From JAGOBP01 sp964550855 (GTDB lineage: Bacteria > Chloroflexota > Anaerolineae > Fen-1058), in the NCBI GenBank assembly GCA_964550855.1, contig CAZKBQ010000014.1, forward strand, positions 21,320 to 85,319: 64,000 nt of DNA, written 5' to 3'. This document shows positions 26,779 through 34,566 of the stretch, one piece after another. Within the stretch, counting starts at the first letter, position 1, and each line of letters starts with the position of its first letter. A program made the translations under genes and the position numbers. The notes under the pieces were generated by a model. The model was not told the origin of the DNA, made no database searches, and was given only the letters and a program-made list of their open reading frames with translations.

Positions 26779-27540
26779 ATGCCCATCATCCGCGTTGCGC
26801 ATTTGGAGAAGCACTTTGGCGCGCTGCACGTGCTCAGGGATGTGTCGCTGACGGTGGACGAGCGCGAAGTGGTGTGCGTGATCGGCCGCTCGGGTTCCGG
26901 CAAGTCCACGCTGCTGCGCTGCATCAACTTCCTGGAGCAGCCCACCCAGGGCACAGTGGAAGTGGATGGGCTGGTGGTCGATGTGGAGCAGCACCGGCTG
27001 AGCGCCGAACAGCGGCAAAAAATTCACGACATCCGCTTGCGCACCGGCATGGTCTTTCAGGAGTTCAATCTGTTTCCGCACTTGAGCGTGATCGACAATT
27101 TGATCGAAGCGCCGATCACGGTGAAGGGCCAGCCCCGAGATCAGGCCGTCGCCATCGCCGAGAAATACCTGGACAAAGTGGGGCTGATGAACAAGCGCAA
27201 TGAATACCCGGCGCGGCTGTCCGGCGGGCAAAAGCAGCGCGTGGCCATTGCGCGCGCCCTGACCATGGAGCCCAAGGTGATGCTGTTTGACGAGCCGACC
27301 TCCGCGCTGGATCCGGAATTGATCGGCGAGGTGCTGGAGGTGATGAAGCAGCTGGCCCGCGAGGGCACCACCATGTTGGTGGTCACTCACGAGATGGGCT
27401 TTGCGCGCGACGTGGCCGATCGCGTGATCTACATGGACGAGGGCTGCGTCATCGAAAACTGTGCGCCCGAGCAGATGTTCAGCGCGCCGGCCGATCCCCG
27501 CACGCGGCAGTTTTTGGATCGGCTGCTGCGTAATGCGTGA
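26779..27540 (+). CDS. polar amino-acid ABC transporter ATP-binding protein (GlnQ type)
   Basis: 253 residues. Walker A GRSGSGKST, Q-loop in TGMVFQEFNLFPHL, signature RLSGGQKQR, Walker B VMLFDEPTSALD and switch His in VVTHEM are all intact. An insert after EVDGLVVDVEQHRLSAEQRQ lengthens the loop before the Q-loop slightly. It is the last gene of the three-gene transporter operon. Its final codons and stop (CGTAATGCGTGA) already have the heptanucleotide pattern that continues downstream. Confidence 0.95.
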   Translation: MPIIRVAHLEKHFGALHVLRDVSLTVDEREVVCVIGRSGSGKSTLLRCINFLEQPTQGTVEVDGLVVDVEQHRLSAEQRQKIHDIRLRTGMVFQEFNLFPHLSVIDNLIEAPITVKGQPRDQAVAIAEKYLDKVGLMNKRNEYPARLSGGQKQRVAIARALTMEPKVMLFDEPTSALDPELIGEVLEVMKQLAREGTTMLVVTHEMGFARDVADRVIYMDEGCVIENCAPEQMFSAPADPRTRQFLDRLLRNA

Positions 27541-27553
27541 AATGTGGACCATA

Positions 27554-27648
27554 GTGCGTAAAACGTAATGCGTAAAACGTAAAACGTGATTCACACGAAC
27601 TCACAGGGCGTTCTTTACGCATTACGCATTACTCATTACTCGTCACTC
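27554..27648. repeat. two heptanucleotide arrays before the iclR-type gene
   Basis: Units GTGCGTA, AAACGTA, ATGCGTA and variants fill 27554-27591. A second array with opposite-sense units TTTACGC, ATTACGC, ATTACTC and GTCACTC fills 27614-27648 and stops 2 bases before the ATG at 27651. The pair forms an imperfect long inverted repeat. The second array shows the ACGCATT type changing into the ACTCATT type within one run, so both belong to one family. Confidence 0.85.
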
Positions 27649-27650
27649 AC

Positions 27651-28466
27651 ATGGCCACCCGCAAAAAGTCTCCCCGCCGCCAGCCCTATCACGGCACGCA
27701 AGCCGTCTCGCGCGCTGTCAGCATTTTGAAGGCGTTTGAGAGCGCCAATCGCGGTCTGACCGCCGTGCAGCTGGCCGAACAGTTGAATCTCAATCGCAGC
27801 ACGGTGCATCGCCTGCTTAGCGTGCTGGAAGCCGAGGGGCTGGTGGCGCGTGAAAGCGCCATCGGCGAGCCGCGCAACAGCGCCTATCGGTTGGGGCCGA
27901 CGCTGGTGTCGTTGGGCGGGTTGGCGCTGCGGCAGATCAACTTGCGCGCCATCGCCCTGCCCCATCTACGGCAGCTGGCCCACAAGAGCGGCGAGACGGT
28001 CGATCTGGAAATCCTCGTCGGCAATGAGGTGCTGATCATCGAGGAAGCGCCGGCCGAGCACATGCTGCGCGTGGGCGTGGGCGACAACGTCGGCGCACGG
28101 TATCCAGCGTACGCCACCTCGACCGGCAAACTGCTGCTGGCCGATCTGAGCGATGACGAGCTGGCCGATGTACTGCCCAAGAAGCTGGTCGCGCTGACGC
28201 CGTACACCCTCACCGACAAGTCGGCGCTGCGCGACGAACTGGCGCATGTGCGGCAGCAGGGTTGGGCGCAGTCGTGGGAAGAGCTGGAAGTGGGCCTGGC
28301 CGCCGTAGGGGCGCCGATTCGCGGTCGGGATGGAAATGTAATCGCGGCGATCAGCGTGTCAGGCCCCACCGCCCGCATCGATCGCTCGCACATCAACTCA
28401 CTGGCGACGCTCGTCATGGAGACCTGCCGCCGCATCTCGCGCGATCTGGGTTTTACGCGGCGGTGA
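27651..28466 (+). CDS. IclR family transcriptional regulator
   Basis: 271 residues. An N-terminal winged helix (about residues 20-80: AVSRAVSILKAFESANRGLT, LNLNRSTVHRLLSVLEAEG) is followed by the IclR effector domain with GVGDNVGARYPAYATSTGKLL, WAQSWEELEVGLAAVGAPI and VIAAISVSGPTARI. The ligand is unknown. It lies downstream of the amino-acid transporter and could regulate it, but repeats separate the two. No ribosome site is seen: the heptanucleotide array occupies that place, which is odd. Confidence 0.92.
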   Translation: MATRKKSPRRQPYHGTQAVSRAVSILKAFESANRGLTAVQLAEQLNLNRSTVHRLLSVLEAEGLVARESAIGEPRNSAYRLGPTLVSLGGLALRQINLRAIALPHLRQLAHKSGETVDLEILVGNEVLIIEEAPAEHMLRVGVGDNVGARYPAYATSTGKLLLADLSDDELADVLPKKLVALTPYTLTDKSALRDELAHVRQQGWAQSWEELEVGLAAVGAPIRGRDGNVIAAISVSGPTARIDRSHINSLATLVMETCRRISRDLGFTRR

Positions 28467-28570
28467 CTTGGTTGCCGCGCGCGGCCACGCTGTAATGGCT
28501 TAAAACACTCTCCGAAGCATCATCCCGACCCGCGCAGCGGCGAAACATCCAAGCGCATCGAAACCTCTCC

Positions 28571-28626
28571 CGCTTCACGTTTCACGTTTCACGTTTTACG
28601 CATTACGTTTTACGCATTACGTTTCC
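28571..28626. repeat. heptanucleotide tandem array, 8 units
   Basis: Eight units (CGCTTCA, CGTTTCA, CGTTTTA, CGCATTA and variants) lie in the 228-base gap between the iclR-type gene and the zinc-ribbon gene. No other feature is seen in that gap. Confidence 0.9.
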
Positions 28627-28694
28627 CATTTCATTCCTCATCACCCCTTGCCACATTCCCTCGCATCGAGTACACTCCGGCGCAGAGCTCACCC

Positions 28695-30020
28695 ATGTCC
28701 GACTACGTGCGCGACCTGCTGGTGCGCGGCATCGCCGCCGCCCGAACCAACGATCCCAAAGACCGCGACGAAGCCCGCGCCTATCTGAATCGCGTGGTGC
28801 GCGCCGCCGATGCCGACGGCGATCAAAAAGCCCAGGCGTGGCTGTGGCTCAGCCAGGTCGAAGACGATCCGGCCAAAAAGCGCGACTGCCTTGAAAACGT
28901 GCTGGCCATCAACCCGGCCGATCCGCTGGCGCGGCGCGGGCTGGCGATCCTCGATGGCCGGCTCAACGCCGACGACGTGATCGATCCGTCGCGGTCCACT
29001 CCGGCTCCGATTGAACCGGCGGCGACCCAAGCGCGGCGTTACGTCTGCCCGCAATGCGGCGGCAAGCTGGCCTACGCCGCCGACAAACGCGCGCTGGTCT
29101 GCGACTACTGCGGCAACACCCTCACCGAATATCAGGCGCTGCAGCAGGGCGCATTGGTTCAAGAGCAAGACTTTGCAGCCACCCTGCCCACCGCCAAAGC
29201 GCATCGTTGGGAACTGAGTGCAACGCGCACTTTTCAGTGCGAAAGCTGCGGCGCAACCTTCACGCTGCCGCCCGCGCAGCTCAGCGGCGACTGCCCCTTC
29301 TGCGGCTCGGCGCATGTGCTCGTCACGGCCGCGCGCGATCTCATCCAGCCCGACGGCGTGCTGCCGTTCCAGTTCGACGCCGAACAGGCTCGCCGCCACA
29401 TCCGCGCGTGGCTCGATCGACAGAAGTTTCGTCCCGGCGATCTGGACGAGCGCGCCGCAGTGCCCGCGCCGCGCGGCGTCTATCTGCCATGCTGGACGTT
29501 TGATCTGGGCGGGCAACTGACGTGGCACGCGCAGGTGTACGAAGAACGATTCGGACGCAAGGGGTACTATCCGCGCAGCGATCTGTATTTGGTGTATCAC
29601 AACGATCTCATCGTGCCCGCCACCCACGTCATTCCCAAAGCCCGATTCGACGCCATCCTCGACTACGATACGCGGGCGCTGATCCCGTACTCGATCGATC
29701 TACTGGCCGATCGGGCCGCCGAGATCTATCGGGTGCCGCTGGCCGATGCTTCGCTTGTCGCGCGGCAGCGCGCTTTGCAGCTCGGCCGCCTTGACGTCCA
29801 GCGCCGGACGCTGGCCGGTGAACAGATCAAAGACTTTCAGATGAACAGCCCCGGGCTGATCGTCGAATCGTACAAGCTGGTGCTGCTGCCCGTGTGGATC
29901 GGCGTATATCGTTATCGCAGCACGGCGTATGCCGTCGTCGTCAACGGACAGACCGGGACGACCGCCGGCGACGTGCCGCGCAAAGGCTGGCAAAAGGCGC
30001 TGGCCGGCCTGCTCGATTGA
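28695..30020 (+). CDS. double zinc-ribbon protein of unknown function
   Basis: 441 residues. Residues 1-100 are helical and repeat-like (ARAYLNRVVRAADADGDQKAQAWLWLSQ, KKRDCLENVLAINPADPLAR), resembling a tetratricopeptide segment. Two zinc ribbons follow: CPQCGGKLAY with CDYCGN, and CESCGATF with CPFCGSAH. The remaining half contains RGVYLPCWTFDLGGQLTW and KLVLLPVWIGVYRY, a conserved pattern in bacterial proteins that share a primosomal-like zinc ribbon with a membrane or beta-rich tail. No enzyme signature is seen. It stands alone, 107 bases before the carboxypeptidase gene. Confidence 0.82.
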   Translation: MSDYVRDLLVRGIAAARTNDPKDRDEARAYLNRVVRAADADGDQKAQAWLWLSQVEDDPAKKRDCLENVLAINPADPLARRGLAILDGRLNADDVIDPSRSTPAPIEPAATQARRYVCPQCGGKLAYAADKRALVCDYCGNTLTEYQALQQGALVQEQDFAATLPTAKAHRWELSATRTFQCESCGATFTLPPAQLSGDCPFCGSAHVLVTAARDLIQPDGVLPFQFDAEQARRHIRAWLDRQKFRPGDLDERAAVPAPRGVYLPCWTFDLGGQLTWHAQVYEERFGRKGYYPRSDLYLVYHNDLIVPATHVIPKARFDAILDYDTRALIPYSIDLLADRAAEIYRVPLADASLVARQRALQLGRLDVQRRTLAGEQIKDFQMNSPGLIVESYKLVLLPVWIGVYRYRSTAYAVVVNGQTGTTAGDVPRKGWQKALAGLLD

Positions 30021-30127
30021 ACCTCCCGGCCCGGCGGCGAGTATTCTCCAAGCGCGCGTTTAACCGATTGACGCCCGCCCCATTCTCAGATACACTCATC
30101 TTCGTACACCCCACCCAAAGGAAAACC

Positions 30128-31633
30128 ATGACCACCGCACTTGATCAACTCAAAACCAGATTGGGAGAGATTCACGATCTGCGCCGCGCCAATGCCCTGC
30201 TGGGCTGGGATCAGCAGACCTACATGCCGCCGGGCGGCAGCGCCAGCCGCGCCGAACAAAGCGCCACGCTGGGCAAGATCGCGCACGAGATGTTCACCGC
30301 CGACCAGACCGGCCGCCTCATCGACGCGGCCGCCCGCGAAGTGGCGGCGCTCGATGCCGACTCGGACGAGGCGCGGCTGATCAGCGTCACCCGGCGCGAT
30401 TATCACAAAGCCCGCAAAGTGCCCGCCGATCTGGTGGCCGAGATCGCCCGCGTCACCGGTCAGGCCGTGGACGTGTGGACCGAAGCGCGCGCGCAATCCA
30501 ATTGGGAACCGTTTGCGCCTTATCTTGAAAAGATCGTCGATCTCAACCGGCGGCTGGCCGACGCGCTGGGTTACGACGACAAAATGTACGACGCCCTGCT
30601 CGATCAGTTTGAACCCGACATGAAGACGGCCGAAGTGAAAGCCGTGTTCGACGCTCTCAAGCCGGAATTGATCGAGCTGGTGCGGCGGATCGCCGCCCGC
30701 GCCGATGTCAACAGCGACGCCGTGCTGCACCGTGAATACGACGAGCAGAAGCAGTGGGACTTCGGCCTGGAAGTGATCACGCGCTACGGTTTCGACTTCA
30801 AGCGCGGCCGGCAGGACAAATCGGTGCACCCGTTCACCACCAGCTTCGCCATCGATGACGTGCGCATCACCACCCGCGTCGATCGGCATTTCCTGTCGCC
30901 GGCGCTGTTCGGCACGCTGCACGAGTGCGGCCACGCGCTGTACGAGCAGGGCATCGACCCCGCTTATGAGCGCACGCCGCTGGCCGACGGGACTTCGCTG
31001 GGGATGCACGAGTCACAATCGAGGATGTGGGAAAACCTGGTCGGGCGCAGCCGTCCGTTCTGGAATTTCTTCTTCCCCAAGTTGCAGAGTTACTTTCCCG
31101 AGCAGCTGGCCGATCAGACGGCGGAGTCGTTTTATCGCGCCGCCAACTACGTCAGCCCGTCGTTCATCCGCGTGGAGGCCGACGAAGTGACCTATGGCCT
31201 GCACATCATGCTGCGTTTCGAGATGGAAAATGATCTGCTGGAAGGCCGCCTGAAGATCGCCGATGTGCCCGAAGCGTGGAATGCCAAGATGCAGGAGTTT
31301 CTGGGCATCACGCCGCCCAGCGCCAGGGACGGGGCGCTGCAAGACATCCACTGGTCCAGCGGCATGATCGGCTACTTCCCCACCTACCAGCTGGGCAATT
31401 TGATGTCGGTGCAGTTGTGGGAGAAGATCAACGCCGACATCCCCGACCTGACCGATCAGATTGCGTGCGGCGAATTCGGGGCGCTGCTGAGCTGGCTGCG
31501 CAATAATGTGCACCGGCCCGGCCGCAAATACACGTCGGGCGAGCTGCTGCAGCGCATCACCGGCGGCGGCCTCAACGCCGCGCCGTACCTGAAGTACCTC
31601 AAGGCCAAATACACGGACGTGTACGGGTTGTAG
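30128..31633 (+). CDS. M32 family metallocarboxypeptidase
   Basis: 501 residues, the normal size for thermostable carboxypeptidase Taq-like enzymes, which remove C-terminal residues from peptides. The zinc motif HECGH is at 265-269, with the third ligand Glu in MHESQSRMWEN. Other family blocks are WDQQTYMPPGG near the N-terminus, DVRITTRVD before the HExxH motif, and HWSSGMIGYFPTYQLGNLMS near the end. The ATG at 30128 has AAAGGA upstream. It is followed by a clear terminator and is likely monocistronic. Confidence 0.95.
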   Translation: MTTALDQLKTRLGEIHDLRRANALLGWDQQTYMPPGGSASRAEQSATLGKIAHEMFTADQTGRLIDAAAREVAALDADSDEARLISVTRRDYHKARKVPADLVAEIARVTGQAVDVWTEARAQSNWEPFAPYLEKIVDLNRRLADALGYDDKMYDALLDQFEPDMKTAEVKAVFDALKPELIELVRRIAARADVNSDAVLHREYDEQKQWDFGLEVITRYGFDFKRGRQDKSVHPFTTSFAIDDVRITTRVDRHFLSPALFGTLHECGHALYEQGIDPAYERTPLADGTSLGMHESQSRMWENLVGRSRPFWNFFFPKLQSYFPEQLADQTAESFYRAANYVSPSFIRVEADEVTYGLHIMLRFEMENDLLEGRLKIADVPEAWNAKMQEFLGITPPSARDGALQDIHWSSGMIGYFPTYQLGNLMSVQLWEKINADIPDLTDQIACGEFGALLSWLRNNVHRPGRKYTSGELLQRITGGGLNAAPYLKYLKAKYTDVYGL

Positions 31634-31650
31634 CCCGCACGCCGCACAGG

Positions 31651-31690
31651 ACGACCTGCCGAGTTGAGCGCATCGGCAGGTCGTTTTCGT
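31651..31690 (+). terminator. intrinsic terminator of the M32 carboxypeptidase gene
   Basis: A stem of 12 bp (31651-31662 with 31673-31684, core GACCTGCCGA) and a 10-base loop is followed by a short T-run at 31684-31687. It lies 17 bases after the stop codon. Confidence 0.85.
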
Positions 31691-31776
31691 TGAGGCGGTA
31701 GTCCAACCATCACAAATCACCCGCATGAGTGATTGCCAGACGGCAACTCATCGGCTGGCCTTACAGGCGCGGTTGA

Positions 31777-32748
31777 TCACGCGCCCCCCAGCCCCGGCAC
31801 GCCGCCCGCACTCTTCGCCGTCTGTACGGCCCGCAGCACCGCCTGCGTCATCACCTCGGCCGCAAACGCCCCCACGATGTTGATGTCGGCGAGCCGCTCA
31901 CCCGTCGCCAACGCAAAGATCGTATCGCCATCGTACAACGTATGCGCCGGCCGCACCGTGCGCGCCACGCCGGTCTGCGCCATCTGCGCCAGCTTGTTGG
32001 CCTGCTCCTTGCTCAACTGCGCGTTGGTCGCCACCACGCCGATGCACGTATTGGAACTGGCCGCCAAGCCCGGCGTCGTGCGCGCCACCATGGCCCGCAT
32101 CACGCGCAGCGTGTCGGCGAACGGTTCGAGCGTCGCTTTGTCGACGCGCGCCCCCGCGATGATTTGATTCGTCGCCGGATCAACCACATCGCCGAAGACG
32201 TTGACCACCGCCAGCGCACCGACGACGACGCCCGCGCCGATCTCCAGCGCCGCTGACCCCACGCCGGCCTTCATGCCGTGATCCAGTCCCAGAATCTTGC
32301 CCACCGTCGCGCCCGTCCCCGCGCCGACATTGCCTTCGGCCACCGGCTCAGTAGATGCACTGATACAGGCGGCGTAGCCCATGGCCGCATCGGGACGCAC
32401 GTCGGCGCGGCCCAGCGTCAGATCGAAGATCACCGCCGCCGGCACGATCGGCACCACCGTCGCGCCGACATTGAAGCCGACGCCGCGCTCTTCCAGATAC
32501 TTCATCACGCCGCCCGCTGCGTCCAGCCCGTAGGCCGAGCCGCCCGTCAGCAAAATCGCGTGCACTTTCTCCACCAGATGCACCGGTCGCAGCAAATCGG
32601 TCTCGCGCGTGCCGGGCGCGCCGCCGCGTTGATCCACGCCGCCCGTCGCGCCGCCCTCGCACAGAATCACCGTGCAGCCGGTCAGCGCCTCGTCCGCCTG
32701 CGCGTGCCCCACCTTCAGGCCGGGCACAGCCGTCAATGTCGTGTTCAT
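31777..32748 (-). CDS. P1 (DmpA/L-aminopeptidase) family peptidase
   Basis: 323 residues. These proteins cut themselves into alpha and beta chains to expose an N-terminal Ser or Thr nucleophile. Visible blocks are GLKVGHAQ at the start, TGGSAYGLDAAGGVMKYLEERG, NVGAGTGATVGKILG, and the processing region SNTCIGVVATNAQLS, where the Thr is the candidate nucleophile. The start at 32748 follows a CAGGAGG site. It overlaps the upstream M28 gene by 4 bases (ATGA), so the two peptidases form one operon. Confidence 0.9.
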   Translation of the reverse strand: MNTTLTAVPGLKVGHAQADEALTGCTVILCEGGATGGVDQRGGAPGTRETDLLRPVHLVEKVHAILLTGGSAYGLDAAGGVMKYLEERGVGFNVGATVVPIVPAAVIFDLTLGRADVRPDAAMGYAACISASTEPVAEGNVGAGTGATVGKILGLDHGMKAGVGSAALEIGAGVVVGALAVVNVFGDVVDPATNQIIAGARVDKATLEPFADTLRVMRAMVARTTPGLAASSNTCIGVVATNAQLSKEQANKLAQMAQTGVARTVRPAHTLYDGDTIFALATGERLADINIVGAFAAEVMTQAVLRAVQTAKSAGGVPGLGGA

Positions 32749-33884
32749 GAGACCTCCTGATTCAACAGTTGATCGATCACACCCCATGTCGCGCGCCCGG
32801 CCTGCTCAAAACCGCGCGCGTCCAGGCGGGACGCATCATCGCGGGGCGTGTGCACCGATCGGCTGGCCGCGCCGACCGCAATTAATGTCACCGCGTCCAG
32901 ACCCTGCTGCGCGAATGGCATGTGATCGAACAAAGCGCCGAAGAAACGGAACTTCTTCAAAGGCCGGTTGTTGTCCTTAGCCCAGGCCTGAAGTTGGTAC
33001 AACAGCCCGATCGTTTTGTCTCCGCCCACCGTGTGCAGCACGCCGTCAACGCCGATGCCGTCGAAGTTGAGCACGTGCAGCCGCCGGCCCTCGCGTCGCA
33101 GTTGGTCGTGATGCGCCTGCACATAAGCCGAGGCGCCCATCACGAACCATTCCTCCGCATCCGGGATCAAGATCGTCACGCGCAGCCGATCGAGCACGGG
33201 GCGGCCCGCCAGCACTTCGGCCAGATGCACCACCAGACCCACCCCCGACGCATTGTCGATGGCGCCGGGCGAGCGATTGCCCACGTCCAGCGTCAGCAGC
33301 GGCGCAATCGCCAGCGCCGTGATCGCGCTGGCCAGCAGCGTCGCCGCCGGCGCAAGGTTCAACAGCGTCAGCGCGCACATCGTCAACCCCGCCGTCACCG
33401 CGACGACAAAACACGCGATGCGCGCCGCCAGCGGCAGCCGCTGACTCTTGGAATCGTAGTGCGCCACCAGATAAAGGTGCGATCGTTCGTCGGCCGTCTC
33501 GCCCGGCCATTCCGCGATCAAGTTCTGGCCGCGCTGCGCCGCGCCCAACCGTCCCAGCCGCGAGCTGTCATTGAGCGCCGCAGTCTGCGCGCGGCGATTG
33601 AGCGGCCCCGCCGCCAGCGCGGTCAATGGCAGCAGCAGCGCCGCCCACCACGCGCGCCAGAGCAGCGTGATAAGCACACACCCTAAGGCCACACCCAGCA
33701 GCAGCTTCAAGGCGCGATCGGGCGCGGTGGTGAAGCGGAAAGCCTCGCGCCGCACGCGCCAGCCGGCCGCCGTCAACGCGGCTTCGATCTCGTCAGCCAC
33801 GCGGGCGTGCTCGGACGTGCCCACGCGCCGGGGCCGTGCCCACCGCGCCGCATATGCCCGCGCGCGCTCCGCCTCAAACTCCAC
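32745..33884 (-). CDS. M28 family zinc aminopeptidase with membrane segments
   Basis: 379 residues. The two-zinc site is readable: His/Asp in VAHYDSKSQ, Asp in GAIDNASGVG, Glu pair in IPDAEEWFV, Asp in NFDGIGVDG and His in SVHTPRDDAS. Two hydrophobic regions interrupt the domain: about 60-95 (LLLGVALGCVLITLLWRAWW) before the catalytic core, and 155-195 (ACFVVAVTAGLTMCALTLLN) between the first and second zinc-ligand motifs. The enzyme is therefore membrane-bound, unlike most M28 members. It is first gene of the M28-P1 peptidase operon. The upstream side is a heptanucleotide array. Confidence 0.88.
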   Translation of the reverse strand: MEFEAERARAYAARWARPRRVGTSEHARVADEIEAALTAAGWRVRREAFRFTTAPDRALKLLLGVALGCVLITLLWRAWWAALLLPLTALAAGPLNRRAQTAALNDSSRLGRLGAAQRGQNLIAEWPGETADERSHLYLVAHYDSKSQRLPLAARIACFVVAVTAGLTMCALTLLNLAPAATLLASAITALAIAPLLTLDVGNRSPGAIDNASGVGLVVHLAEVLAGRPVLDRLRVTILIPDAEEWFVMGASAYVQAHHDQLRREGRRLHVLNFDGIGVDGVLHTVGGDKTIGLLYQLQAWAKDNNRPLKKFRFFGALFDHMPFAQQGLDAVTLIAVGAASRSVHTPRDDASRLDARGFEQAGRATWGVIDQLLNQEVS

Positions 33885-33899
33885 CCATTCACTCCCTTT

Positions 33900-33950
33900 A
33901 CGTTTTACGTATTACGTATTACGTTTCACGTTTTACGCTTCACGTTTCAC
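33900..33950. repeat. heptanucleotide tandem array, 7 units
   Basis: Units ACGTTTT, ACGTATT, ACGTATT, ACGTTTC, ACGTTTT, ACGCTTC and ACGTTTC run directly upstream of the M28 gene (minus strand) and stop just before the cyclophilin terminator. Confidence 0.9.
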
Positions 33951-33986
33951 AACAAAACCCGATAGGCCGCGATCACCTATCGGGTT
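33951..33986 (-). terminator. intrinsic terminator of the cyclophilin gene
   Basis: A perfect 10-bp stem (33956-33965 with 33977-33986, AACCCGATAG) is followed on the minus strand by TTTTGTTG. It lies 31 bases after the cyclophilin stop. Confidence 0.85.
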
Positions 33987-34017
33987 CATGTCCCTGCCGG
34001 TACAACCTGCGTAAAGT

Positions 34018-34530
<513 letters not shown>

Positions 34531-34566
34531 GTTGCCTCCCTGATAAGATGTCAATCGATTGTACCA

